Source: Bradyrhizobium jicamae
GTDB lineage: Bacteria; Pseudomonadota; Alphaproteobacteria; Rhizobiales; Xanthobacteraceae
NCBI RefSeq assembly: GCF_018130695.1
Contig: NZ_JAFCJX010000008.1
Location: 242,797 to 306,796, forward strand
DNA: 64,000 nucleotides
Reading direction: 5' to 3'
Positions 8,540 through 17,263 of this stretch are shown piece after piece (positions within the stretch are counted from its first letter, which is position 1; each line of letters opens with the position of its first letter). The notes under the pieces are model-generated. The model had not been told where the DNA came from. It was given only the letters and a program-made list of their open reading frames with translations, and did no database searches. Both the position numbers and the translations under genes were made by a program.

Positions 8540-9658
8540 TCAGGCACGCGTCTCCGGCCCCCGACATCGTGCGGCCTTTCGCCAGACCGATGCCAGTCGC
8601 CTCGTGTAGCTATTGATCTCATATCGTTCCGCGTGGTCGCGGCGGCCGGCGTCGCCCAGACGGCGCCTCAACGCGCCATTTTCGATCAATCGGTTAAGCG
8701 CATCGGCAAGTGCTGCAGCGTCCCCCACGGGCACCAGGAGCCCGTTGCGTTCGTGGGTGACGACTTCGGGAACCGCGCCGACAGGTGTTGCGACCACAGC
8801 TATACCGTAAGCGAAGGCTTCGATGACCGCCATCGGTAGAGATTCTACGAAAGATGGGAGTGTGAGAATGTCGGTCTGCTGAAGCAGCGCCGCGGTCTCT
8901 GAAGGAGCGAGCCAGCCCGGGAAGTCGATGCGATCGGCGATGTTGAGACGTCGAGCGTGATCGCGGGTTTGCTCTATGTCTCCGCTGCCAGCGATGGTCG
9001 CGCGCCAGTCCGCGCGGCATGCCAGCCTTCCGAGCGCATCGACGAGTTGTGGCACACCCTTGTCTGGTTCAAGAAAGCCGAGAAAGGTAATGCGCGTTTG
9101 CCCGGATTCCGATCGGTCCGGATTTGGATGGCTCGGCGACGTGCTTGCGTTCGGAAGAATCGTTATCTTATCGCGAAGGCCGGGAAGCCGATCGAGGATG
9201 ACGCGCGCACCATAGTCGCCCAGCACGATAATCGCCGCACTATCCACGAACAATCTGTTGATGCTTCGACGCAACTTTGGCCCGGCTTCTGCCCAGAACT
9301 GATCAAATTGGCCGGCGTGAAGATGAACGACATAGGGCACCCGAAAATGGCGCGCCATCGCCGCGATGATCAGCTTGCGGTACGCGCTTCCGCGCCATGC
9401 AAGATGAATATGGATGAGGTCAACCTTCCCGCGTCGTGCGGCGAGACAGAATTGAAACAGCGCCCGCGCAAAGACCACCGCTCCCCAATAGATGCTCTTC
9501 TGTCCCCTGGTGACCAGTCGCTCGGCCTTGACGTCGAGATCTCCGCGTTGGTCGATCGTATCGATGATGAGATCCGTAAGGCGATCAATTCCTCCTCGGC
9601 CATGCGCACCGTAGGGTGTGGCTACCAGCAACCGAAGGGGATTCAGGGTCCTGCTCAT
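8540..9658 (-). CDS. Glycosyltransferase family 4
   Basis: 372 aa with GT-B fold. The N-terminal domain starts LLVATPYGAHGRGGIDRL, the glycine-rich acceptor loop. The C-terminal domain has TFLGFLEPDKGVPQLVDAL, LPSFVESLPMAVIEAFAYG (the E-x7-E motif of GT4) and the ending NGLLVPVGD. It should transfer a hexose or related sugar from a nucleotide donor onto the lipid-linked repeat unit on the cytoplasmic face. I used the ATG at 9658; a GTG three codons upstream is possible. It is convergent with the deacetylase, with 14 bp between stops. Donor and linkage are unknown. Confidence 0.88.
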   Translation of the reverse strand: MSRTLNPLRLLVATPYGAHGRGGIDRLTDLIIDTIDQRGDLDVKAERLVTRGQKSIYWGAVVFARALFQFCLAARRGKVDLIHIHLAWRGSAYRKLIIAAMARHFRVPYVVHLHAGQFDQFWAEAGPKLRRSINRLFVDSAAIIVLGDYGARVILDRLPGLRDKITILPNASTSPSHPNPDRSESGQTRITFLGFLEPDKGVPQLVDALGRLACRADWRATIAGSGDIEQTRDHARRLNIADRIDFPGWLAPSETAALLQQTDILTLPSFVESLPMAVIEAFAYGIAVVATPVGAVPEVVTHERNGLLVPVGDAAALADALNRLIENGALRRRLGDAGRRDHAERYEINSYTRRLASVWRKAARCRGPETRA

Positions 9659-9659
9659 C

Positions 9660-10023
9660 AAACACACCGAAATCTGTCAGCACGCGACGCGGAGCCATGC
9701 TCGGCAATGGTGCGAGCCTCAACCGGGACAACAAATCCGACGCTCGTCCGAGAACGCCGCGGAACGCGGGCGGATAGTGTCCGTGATGCCCAGCTAGCTG
9801 CAGATCATAAGACGAGACAATCTCCGCGACCTTACCATTCTTGGCTACCCACAAGCGTGGCGTTCAGCCGGTGCTCATTGGACCAGGCAGACAGATCGCG
9901 GCCCGCGCTAGCGACGGTTCGAAAGCACAGGATTGCGCGGCGATCGCCGCTGTAGGTGGTCCACCGTTCCCACGCCGGCGGACCCAGGGCGAGCGCCAGC
10001 GGCCGAGAATCGACGCGACTACT
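9660..10023 (-). pseudogene. Possible remnant of a decayed coding sequence in the 9.66-10.16 kb gap
   Basis: The roughly 500-bp gap between two EPS genes has no intact gene. On the minus strand, 9836-10023 is an open stretch of about 60 codons with no start, containing WERWTTYSGDRRAILCFRTV; 9585-9854 continues in another frame with YDLQLAGHHGHYPPAFRGVL, the first part of which resembles N-termini of GT4 enzymes. This could be a frameshifted remnant of an EPS gene, or chance openness in GC-rich DNA. The gap also carries two copies of the upstream element. Confidence 0.25.
9834..9853 (-). promoter_or_regulatory. Locus 1 upstream element, copy F
   Basis: On the minus strand TTGTGGGTAGCCAAGAATGG, about 176-195 nt upstream of the GT4 start at 9658 and pointing at it. 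It shares GGGTAGCC with the copy before the flippase. Function inferred from recurrence and orientation only. Confidence 0.35.
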
Positions 10024-10025
10024 CC

Positions 10026-10046
10026 CAATTGGCTAGCCACTCAGCC
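10026..10046 (+). promoter_or_regulatory. Locus 1 upstream element, copy A
   Basis: The 21-nt element begins CAATTGGCTAGCCACTCAGC and ends with C; it differs at one base from the minus-strand element at 26882-26902. It lies about 117 nt upstream of the WecG-like gene and points toward it. It contains the perfect palindrome TGGCTAGCCA. Flanking sequences of the two copies do not match, as expected for a protein-binding site. Confidence 0.5.
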
Positions 10047-10162
10047 CCAGCCACCACCCCTTCTGCTTGCACCTGCTCAGATCGTCCAAAGCTATTGTCG
10101 CCTTGATGAAGATCGAGGTGTTCAGACTTCGTGCGTCGCGCAGCGGCGAGCGGGAGGTGGCG

Positions 10163-10963
10163 ATGCGTGCGTCATTTCTAGGGTGCCCCATTGATGTCCT
10201 GACGATGGCCGATACGGTCGAGCTCGCACGCACGGCGATGCATAGCCAGCAGCGCTTGCAGCATGTTGCGCTCAACGTCGCCAAGCTGGTCAGCATGCGC
10301 TTTGATCCGGTGCTGGCTGCCGATGTCGCCAGCAGCGATGTGATCAGCATCGATGGCATGGGCATCGTATGGGGCGCGCGGGCACTCGGCCTGCCGGTCA
10401 AGTCTCGCGTGGCCGGCGTCGATCTGCTCACCGAGCTTCTTGCGCTCTGTGAAAGGGAGGGGTTCAAACCGTATTTTCTGGGAGCGACCCCGGTCGTGTT
10501 GCAGCAGGCGGCGCGGCGAGTCCGCGACAAGCATCCCTCGATCGCGTTCGCAGGCCTCAGGGACGGCTACTTCACACGCGAGCAGGAGGCAGACGTGGTC
10601 CGGGACATTCGGTCGAGTCGCGCGGATTGCCTCTTTATCGGCATGCCGTCGCCGCGCAAGGAGCGGTTTCTTGCGTCCTATCGCGATACGCTCGGTGTTC
10701 CCTTCATCATGGGGGTCGGTGGTTCGTTCGATGTCCTTGCCGGCGCGGTACGGCGGGCGCCGGTTCGCGTCCAGCAACTCGGGCTCGAATGGCTTTACCG
10801 CGTCTATCAGGAGCCGGGACGCATGTGGTGGCGATATGCCAAGACCAATACGCTATTCGCCGGCATTCTGGCCCGAGCCATTGTACGCCAGAGGTTGGGC
10901 ATGGCACCGCGAGCGCACGGCGGGCTGCCGCCCGGCGCGGGTGGGGTGGGCCATTCGGTCTAA
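10163..10963 (+). CDS. WecG/TagA/CpsF-family glycosyltransferase
   Basis: 266 aa, normal for the family, from the ATG at 10163 with GGGAGG 5 nt upstream; longer in-frame starts (10067, 10106) lack this. Family landmarks: GCPIDVLTMADTV near the N-terminus, NVAKLV, the catalytic-region ISIDGMGIVWGARALG (Asp about 64), RVAGVDLL, YFLGATP, GMPSPRKERFL and GVGGSFDVLAG. The family moves UDP-ManNAcA (WecG) or UDP-ManNAc (TagA) onto undecaprenyl-PP-GlcNAc at the membrane. A WecB-WecC fusion that would make UDP-ManNAcA lies 2 kb downstream, so ManNAcA is the likely donor here. A conserved upstream element sits 117 nt before the start. Confidence 0.87.
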   Translation: MRASFLGCPIDVLTMADTVELARTAMHSQQRLQHVALNVAKLVSMRFDPVLAADVASSDVISIDGMGIVWGARALGLPVKSRVAGVDLLTELLALCEREGFKPYFLGATPVVLQQAARRVRDKHPSIAFAGLRDGYFTREQEADVVRDIRSSRADCLFIGMPSPRKERFLASYRDTLGVPFIMGVGGSFDVLAGAVRRAPVRVQQLGLEWLYRVYQEPGRMWWRYAKTNTLFAGILARAIVRQRLGMAPRAHGGLPPGAGGVGHSV

Positions 10964-11070
10964 GGTGTTCACCAGCCGCGAGCGACACACTGCCATGCTT
11001 CAATTTGGGTCGACGCCGCTAGCCCGCGCTGACGCGAGCGATCTTCCATCGTCCAGATAAGGCAATAGCA

Positions 11071-12948
11071 ATGTGTGGGATATTCGGATGGGTTCTTGGG
11101 CCCGCCAGGCATCAGGACCGCGAAACTCTCATCAAGCTTACCGATTTGATGTCACATCGGGGGCCGGACGGTTCGGGCTACCGGATTTATGGAACGGCGG
11201 ATGAGCGATTCCAAATCGGCTTCGGCCACCGCCGGCTCTCGATCATCGACATCGGTGGCGGCGCGCAGCCGATGTCGAGTGAGGACGGCCGCTTCAACCT
11301 GATCTTCAACGGCGAAATCTACAACTATGTTGAACTAAGGGAAGAGCTTGTCGGTCTCGGCCATCGGTTTCGCACGAACTCGGACAGCGAGGTCCTCATA
11401 GAGGCCTATCGCGAGTGGCAGCTTGACGCGATCCGCAGATTTCGCGGCATGTTCGGCTTTGCGTTGTGGGACGCAATGGAGCAGCGGCTCATACTTGCCC
11501 GCGATGCATTCGGCAAAAAGCCATTGTTCGTCGGCGAACTGGACGGTGGTTTTCTCTTCGGCTCGGAGACCGAACCGCTCATTCAATTTCCAGGGTTTAG
11601 CCGAGAGTTCGATTCCGAAGCCCTCGGGCATTATCTCCTCAACCGGTACGTTCCGGGCCCTGCCACGTTTTTTCGCAAGCTGAAGAAGCTGCCGCCGGGT
11701 CATTATGCCGTGTGGCAGAACGGAACGCTGAAGACGACACGCTATTTTGCGCCGCCAGTGTCGACGACCGCGCCGGATGTCAAATCATTCCATGATGCGA
11801 TTTCCCTGTTCAGGCAGACATTCGATGAGTCCGTCCGAATTCGCATGCGCAGTGATGCGCCGTTCGGCGCCTATCTCTCCGGTGGCATCGACTCGTCGGC
11901 GGTCGTCGCGACCATGGTCAGGCATAGCGCGGAACCGGTGCGGACTTTCTCGGTAGGTTTTCGGGAAGCGGAATACTCCGAGCTCGATCATGCACGTGTC
12001 ATTGCGCGCCAGTTTGGCACCATTCACAATGAACTGGTCGTCGAGCCCGACAGCTTCCTCGCACATTGGCCAACCGCCGTCCTGCGGCGTGGTGCCCCAG
12101 TCAGCGAAACATCGGACATCCCGATCCTTCTGCTTTCGGAGATGGCCTCTCGCAGTGTGAAGATGGTGCTCACCGGCGAAGGATCCGACGAGTTGATGGG
12201 TGGGTATCCGAAGCATCGCGCCGAGCAATGGATAGGACTCTACCAATGGCTGATGCCGCGCCCGTTGCACGACGGGCTGATATACCCGCTGGTGCGTTCC
12301 TTGCCCTACGGGATGCGGCGCGTAAAGATTCTTGCATTGGCCGCGGGCGAGCGCGACCTTCCAAATCGGATGCGGCTGTGGTTCGGCGGCACCTCGGTCG
12401 CCGAAGCCCAGGAGATGCTGGATCGTCCGCTATCGGCAACGCCGCCGGACGCTTATCCGTACTCGTCCGGGCTCAAATCCTGTCTGCGCCGCACACTGTT
12501 CTTCGATCAGACATCCTGGCTTCCGGATGATTTGTTGGAGCGTGGCGATCGAATGATGATGGCGGGGTCGATCGAGGGCCGGATGCCGTTCATGGATACG
12601 GCGCTGGCCGGCACCGTTGCACGCTTCCCCGACGAATTTCTGACCGGGGGAAAGGGGGGCAAGACGGTGCTGCGCGCTGCGATGGACAATATCCTGCCGC
12701 CGGAGATCCTGCGGCGGAAAAAGGTCGGGTTTCGTGTCCCGATCGGAGATTGGTTCAGAGGCCCGTACCGTGATTTCCTGCAAGACATGCTGGTGAGCGA
12801 AAGTTCAAGGCTGGCGCAAATGATAAGGGCCCCCAAGCTGCGTAGGCTTGTCACAGAACACCTTGAAGGTCGGCAGAATCACGAGAAAATTCTTTGGTCG
12901 CTGACGAATCTCGAGATCTTCTTGCGTACGTTCAAGGTCGCAACATAG
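11071..12948 (+). CDS. asnB: Asparagine synthase (glutamine-hydrolysing), AsnB family
   Basis: 625 aa. It begins MCGIFGW, so Cys2 is the class II glutamine amidotransferase nucleophile. RRLSIIDIGGGAQPM, FNGEIYNY and the SDSEVLIEAY segment complete that domain. The C-terminal half has the ATP pyrophosphatase motif SGGIDSSAVVA and LTGEGSDELMGGYPKH. AsnB paralogues are common inside EPS/capsule loci, where they may amidate a sugar acid instead of free aspartate; with a ManNAcA pathway next to it that is plausible but not shown. It follows the WecG-like gene by 107 bp on the same strand and may be cotranscribed. A weak element-like sequence, AATTTGGGTCGACGCC, lies about 55-70 nt upstream. Confidence 0.92.
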   Translation: MCGIFGWVLGPARHQDRETLIKLTDLMSHRGPDGSGYRIYGTADERFQIGFGHRRLSIIDIGGGAQPMSSEDGRFNLIFNGEIYNYVELREELVGLGHRFRTNSDSEVLIEAYREWQLDAIRRFRGMFGFALWDAMEQRLILARDAFGKKPLFVGELDGGFLFGSETEPLIQFPGFSREFDSEALGHYLLNRYVPGPATFFRKLKKLPPGHYAVWQNGTLKTTRYFAPPVSTTAPDVKSFHDAISLFRQTFDESVRIRMRSDAPFGAYLSGGIDSSAVVATMVRHSAEPVRTFSVGFREAEYSELDHARVIARQFGTIHNELVVEPDSFLAHWPTAVLRRGAPVSETSDIPILLLSEMASRSVKMVLTGEGSDELMGGYPKHRAEQWIGLYQWLMPRPLHDGLIYPLVRSLPYGMRRVKILALAAGERDLPNRMRLWFGGTSVAEAQEMLDRPLSATPPDAYPYSSGLKSCLRRTLFFDQTSWLPDDLLERGDRMMMAGSIEGRMPFMDTALAGTVARFPDEFLTGGKGGKTVLRAAMDNILPPEILRRKKVGFRVPIGDWFRGPYRDFLQDMLVSESSRLAQMIRAPKLRRLVTEHLEGRQNHEKILWSLTNLEIFLRTFKVAT

Positions 12949-13086
12949 AAGGCCCGCTTTTGAACCCCATGCGCTGCGCCCCTGCGGAACGATAGCGCAC
13001 TTCGCGCCGGGCACGGCGTCACGTCAGCAATTCGCTCGCGAAGCGTTGCGACGGCGGGTTTGCATCAACTCAGTCGATGCACGCGT

Positions 13087-15351
13087 CTATGGCCCCAGGC
13101 CGGAAATTGCACCAGCGTCGGCGTTGATCAGCTTGTCAAACGAAAGCAGCGGAGATCCGAACGTCCTGGACGCATAGACTTTATGATTCGAAAGGATCAC
13201 CAGCACGTCCGCCCACCCGTCGACCTGTTCGATGGGGAACAGCTCGAGATCAAACTGCTTCACGAACGGATCGTGGCAGCGGATCTTGTAGTTCTTCGAC
13301 AGAAGCTTTGCCACTTGCAAAGCCGGAGTCTCGCGCGCATCGTCGACATCCGGCTTGTAGCTCACTCCCAGAATTCCGATTCGCTGAGCGGATGATCCGA
13401 TCTTGCTGCAAATCCGCTCGGCGATATGCTTCGGCATGTCATCGTTCAGCTCGCGCGCCGTGCGGATGAGGTTCCGATCGGCGACGTCTTCGGTCAGGAA
13501 CCACGGATCGATGGCGATGCAGTGGCCCCCGACTCCGATACCCGGTTGCAGGATGTCGACGCGCGGATGCTTGTTGGCAAGCTTGATCGCAGCCGAGATG
13601 TTGAATTTGAACTTGTCCGCAATCAGGGAGAACTCGTTCGCGAGAGCGATATTGACGTCGCGAAAGGTGTTTTCCATGAGCTTCACGCATTCCGCGGTCA
13701 CGAGATTGGTCCGGTGAATCGCGCCTTTCGTGAAGGTCGAATAGAGGCGTGCCGCTCTTTGTGCCGCTTCCGGTGACGAGGCACCAATGATGCGATCGTT
13801 GTGCACGATCTCATGCAGCGTGTTGCCGGGGATCGCGCGTTCCGGGCAGTGCGCGACTTCGACCTTCAGATGTTTCGATTGCAGCATCGGAAGGATGATG
13901 TCTTCGCAAGTTTTCGGTTTGATCGTCGATTCGATGATCAGGAGATTTCCGTCCTTCAGGACGGGAAGCAGGCTGTCCACGGCCGAAAGGACCGAAGACA
14001 AATCGCACTTCTTGTTCCGGTGCGGGGTCGGTACGGCCACGATGAAAACGTCCGCCGCCACAGGCTTCGTCCGAGCTTCGAAGTTCCTGGTCTTCAAGGC
14101 CGCGCTCAACAGGTCCGGAATGCCGTTTTCTTCGAAAGGGCAATGGCCGCTGTTGATCTCGTTCACCTTCCTCTCGCTGAGGTCGCAGCCTGTGGTCGTT
14201 ACACCCGCGTTCGCAAACAAGAGGGAGGTCGGAAGTCCCATGTAGCCAAGACCGACAACGCAAACAGTTTCTTGGTTCCGCGAAACCGGCTGCACAACTT
14301 GACCCGTGACGATGTCGAGGATCCGCTCGGCGGTGTGGCCATCGCCAAAGGGATTGGTCCAGGGTCTCACCGGGCGATTGAGAGCGGAGACCATCGCCTC
14401 CGGGTCACGGTTGACCAGAATATTCGCGCCGACCTCCACGGTTTCGGGGCGTTCCGTGGCATCGCGAATCGTCACACAGGGTATGCCGAGGATACAGGCT
14501 TCTTCCTGGACACCGCCGGAATCCGTAATGACGGCCGAGCAATTCGACAGCAAGGTCAGGAAATCAGAATAGCCGACGGGCTCGGTCCAGGTCAGATTGG
14601 CAGGCAGATCGATATTGTTTTCCTTGATGACCTTCTGGGTCCGATAGTGGATCGGCCAGCACACCTTGCCGGACATTTGGGTGATCAGTTGGATGATTTC
14701 CTTCAGCGCGTCCGGGTCGTCGACGTTCGCGGCGCGATGGGATGTGAAAAGGTAGTATTCATTCTTCTGCAGTTTCAGGTCGGAAAGAATTCGGCTGTTC
14801 TTCTCCGCTTGAACCCGATGAGAAAGCAAAGCGTCGACAATCGTGTTGCCAACCTTGAAAATCTTGGACCCCGGCAGGCCTTCCTTCATGAGATGGTCGA
14901 CCTGCAGGTCGGTGACGGCAAACAGATAATCCGAGATATGGTCTGCGATGATCCGGTTGCTTTCTTCGGGCATGGTTTGGTCAAAGGAGCGCAATCCGGC
15001 CTCAACGTGACCGACCTTGATATGAAGCTTGTGCGCGGCGAGCGCGCCGGCGACGACCGTGTTCGTATCGCCCTGAACGAGCAGTACGTCGGGCTTCTCC
15101 GAAATCAATATTGGCTCGAGCTCGATCAATATGCGGCCAGTCTGGTTGGCGTGACCGCCGGAGCCGACATTCAGATTGTATTTCGGGGGAGGGAGATTGA
15201 GCTCGGAGAAAAAGATCCCGTCGAGTCTCTCGGAGTAATGTTGCTTCGAATGGATGATGAGGTAATCGAGTTTTCGCTTCTGGCACTCGCGAATAACCGG
15301 GGCCATCTTGATGATTTCCGGGCGAGTGCCAACGAGAATGGCGATTTTCAT
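13087..15351 (-). CDS. Fused UDP-GlcNAc 2-epimerase / UDP-ManNAc dehydrogenase (WecB-WecC)
   Basis: 754 aa carrying two complete enzymes normally encoded separately. Residues 1 to about 352 are WecB-like: VGTRPEIIKMAPVI, QGDTNTVVAG, HVEAGLRS, PEESNR, TSHR and ITDSGGVQEE. After a linker of about 10 residues, 362-754 is a nucleotide-sugar dehydrogenase with Rossmann GLGYMGLP (367-374), CPERAIPGN and the catalytic Cys611 in GVGGHCIAIDP. Together they would turn UDP-GlcNAc into UDP-ManNAc and then UDP-ManNAcA, using two NAD+. It starts with ATG preceded by GGAGGACCG. It is richer in Lys, Asn and Ile than its neighbours, hinting at separate origin. It is convergent with asnB. Confidence 0.93.
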   Translation of the reverse strand: MKIAILVGTRPEIIKMAPVIRECQKRKLDYLIIHSKQHYSERLDGIFFSELNLPPPKYNLNVGSGGHANQTGRILIELEPILISEKPDVLLVQGDTNTVVAGALAAHKLHIKVGHVEAGLRSFDQTMPEESNRIIADHISDYLFAVTDLQVDHLMKEGLPGSKIFKVGNTIVDALLSHRVQAEKNSRILSDLKLQKNEYYLFTSHRAANVDDPDALKEIIQLITQMSGKVCWPIHYRTQKVIKENNIDLPANLTWTEPVGYSDFLTLLSNCSAVITDSGGVQEEACILGIPCVTIRDATERPETVEVGANILVNRDPEAMVSALNRPVRPWTNPFGDGHTAERILDIVTGQVVQPVSRNQETVCVVGLGYMGLPTSLLFANAGVTTTGCDLSERKVNEINSGHCPFEENGIPDLLSAALKTRNFEARTKPVAADVFIVAVPTPHRNKKCDLSSVLSAVDSLLPVLKDGNLLIIESTIKPKTCEDIILPMLQSKHLKVEVAHCPERAIPGNTLHEIVHNDRIIGASSPEAAQRAARLYSTFTKGAIHRTNLVTAECVKLMENTFRDVNIALANEFSLIADKFKFNISAAIKLANKHPRVDILQPGIGVGGHCIAIDPWFLTEDVADRNLIRTARELNDDMPKHIAERICSKIGSSAQRIGILGVSYKPDVDDARETPALQVAKLLSKNYKIRCHDPFVKQFDLELFPIEQVDGWADVLVILSNHKVYASRTFGSPLLSFDKLINADAGAISGLGP

Positions 15352-15548
15352 CGGTCCTCCATGAGAGGCGTCTCAACCAAATGTCACGACGCCTGGCTGC
15401 GGGAGCTCAGGGGCTTTGCGTATCTGCAGCTGCGGCCGTTCAAGGCGTTTGCGGGCGGGGCAATTGCCGGTACGAAATGCCGGAGAGTCCGCACGTCCTC
15501 GAACAAGCAGGGCCAAGCATAGTCCCATCGACCGGCCTGTGGCTCGCG

Positions 15549-15568
15549 CCCATTCGGATTACCCATGA
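15549..15568 (-). promoter_or_regulatory. Locus 1 upstream element, copy E (in the 15352-15699 gap)
   Basis: Minus strand CATGGGTAATCCGAATGGGC, about 200 nt upstream of the WecB-WecC start and pointing toward it. It matches 17188-17205 and 24018-24037 at the core GGGTARYCCGAAAGG. The rest of this 348-bp gap holds no gene I recognise. Confidence 0.45.
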
Positions 15569-15699
15569 TCGAACGACGGGAAGCCGAGATCGGTCCGACG
15601 GCGACCGGTAGAGACGCCTTAAACAGCGGGTGCGTGAAAAGAAGTAATGAAATCGGCGTCAGGCCTGCAACGTTCGGCATGTCGCGTAGACGAGTTCGT

Positions 15700-16908
15700 T
15701 CAACGGACCTGCGCTTGTCCGTGTCCGATCTCGCATCGACTTCTCTCCACCAGAAGCCCGGTCAAGAAGTCCCTGTAGCGATCGAGCATGGGGCCGGCTG
15801 CAAAATTCGTGTTCACAAACTGAGATGCGGCACGTCCAACGGTGTCCCGCTTGAGCGGGTCGCTCAGCGTCTGGAGAGAATTCACAAAGGACATCGTGTC
15901 TCCGGGCGGGAATAAATAGCCGGTTTCCCCGGGAAGCACCATTTCGGCAGCATTTCCCACATTGCTGAGAACGACCGGCAGACCCATCGCCATCATTTCC
16001 AATGCGACAAGAGACGCCGCTTCGGAGATGCTACACAGGACGCCAACGTCAAAAGCGCTAGTGTACGGTCGCACGTCCTGCTGAAAGCCGGCAAAGACAA
16101 CGTGCTCCGATACCCCGCTTTCGCTGGCATACTGCTCGATGTCTGCTTGCGTAGGGCCGCCTCCTACAAGCAGGGCCTTGGCCGGATAACCGCGACTTCG
16201 AAGTATTCGGATCGCGTCAATCAACTGACGATGATTCTTTTGCGGATAAAAACGGGCACACAGGCCGATGACATAATCGCCCGGTCCCAACCCCAGCATC
16301 GAGCGGGTCCGCTCTCTCCATTCACTGACTGAATGGGTTGAGAAACGACGCACGTCCACACCATTCCGAATGACGGTGGAGGTCGGAGGTTGATACCCTC
16401 GATCCTCCCACAGCTTGCGCTGATCCTGGGCGACGTAGACCATGGCGTCCGTCCGGGCGACGGCGTAGCGGTAAACGGGATGGAATAGCCGATCCCTCGA
16501 GGTCATGATGTCCGGGTTATGCAGGATCAGTACGAGTTTGGCAGTTGAGCCAGCCAACCGCCGTGAAACGGTCGCGAACAGCAATGGCCGCTCGTCTGCC
16601 GCGATGATGACGTCGGGGGCGTGGGTGCGGATCATTCGTGACACGCCAAGCGCCGTGCCGACGTCGTAAATTCGATTGCCATCGAGCATTTCAACAGCGC
16701 TTTGGCTGAGATGACCCTTCTTGATAGCGCTTGGATGGAGATGTGCCGGCCTAATGGACTTTTCGCCGAGATCCGTCGTCGAATAGCTGCTGGTGAGACC
16801 CACTATCGTGCAGATGTCACCGTGGGCCGCCAGCGCATTCGCAAGCTGATACGTATGATGCTCAGCACCTCCCGTTCCAAGACAGTTGAGCACAAACATC
16901 ACGCGCAT
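15700..16908 (-). CDS. Glycosyltransferase family 4
   Basis: 402 aa from the ATG at 16908, which has GGAGAG 7 nt upstream; an upstream in-frame start at 17019 adds an unlikely leader. The N-terminus MRVMFVLNCLGTGGAEHHTYQ (first 20 residues are diagnostic) shows the GGAEH acceptor loop typical of GT4. The C-terminal domain has IGLCARFYPQKNHRQLIDA, SISEAASLVALEMMAMGLPV (E-x7-E) and ETGYLFPPGD. It should act on the cytoplasmic face on the lipid-linked oligosaccharide. It lies upstream of WecB-WecC on the same strand with 348 bp between, so probably a separate transcript. Donor unknown. Confidence 0.88.
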   Translation of the reverse strand: MRVMFVLNCLGTGGAEHHTYQLANALAAHGDICTIVGLTSSYSTTDLGEKSIRPAHLHPSAIKKGHLSQSAVEMLDGNRIYDVGTALGVSRMIRTHAPDVIIAADERPLLFATVSRRLAGSTAKLVLILHNPDIMTSRDRLFHPVYRYAVARTDAMVYVAQDQRKLWEDRGYQPPTSTVIRNGVDVRRFSTHSVSEWRERTRSMLGLGPGDYVIGLCARFYPQKNHRQLIDAIRILRSRGYPAKALLVGGGPTQADIEQYASESGVSEHVVFAGFQQDVRPYTSAFDVGVLCSISEAASLVALEMMAMGLPVVLSNVGNAAEMVLPGETGYLFPPGDTMSFVNSLQTLSDPLKRDTVGRAASQFVNTNFAAGPMLDRYRDFLTGLLVERSRCEIGHGQAQVR

Positions 16909-17184
16909 GAAGTCACTCTCCGTCTTGATGCCTGGAAAGAACAGAAATGAGGAGCGCTGACAACGCTCCGGGTCCTGGGATGGCACCGCGCGCCGGACGG
17001 AGCATCGGATGACAACCACATCGCCAACGACGCGGCGGCTCTGGTTTCAGGTCGCCCAATTCGAACGACTAGCTTCCGTATAGGTTTGTTTTCGGGCATG
17101 CCGCTCGTGGATTTGCCTAGGCCGACCGGCATCATAGCCTGCACTTCCTGCCGCTGCGGAAGCTCTCGTGGATTGCGGACAGCG

Positions 17185-17205
17185 AATATTGGGTAACCCG
17201 AAAGG
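17185..17205 (+). promoter_or_regulatory. Locus 1 upstream element, copy C (in the 16909-17263 gap)
   Basis: ATATTGGGTAACCCGAAAGG at 17186-17205, ending 58 nt before the acyltransferase ATG and in the same orientation. It contains the palindrome GGGTAACCC. The 355-bp divergent gap between GT4 and acyltransferase otherwise shows nothing recognisable; promoters for both genes must lie in it. Confidence 0.45.
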
Positions 17206-17263
17206 TCGCGCCGCGGACCGGCTTGATGGATTTATGTTTCTCGTTGTTTCAACGGGACTTTTC

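Noticed and set aside
13801..15522. Plus-strand frame of 573 codons
   Set aside because: Antisense to the WecB-WecC fusion, which has complete family motifs.
15384..15680. 98-codon minus-strand frame in the 15.35-15.70 kb gap
   Set aside because: No recognisable motif and no good ribosome site; it is better explained by the upstream element it contains.
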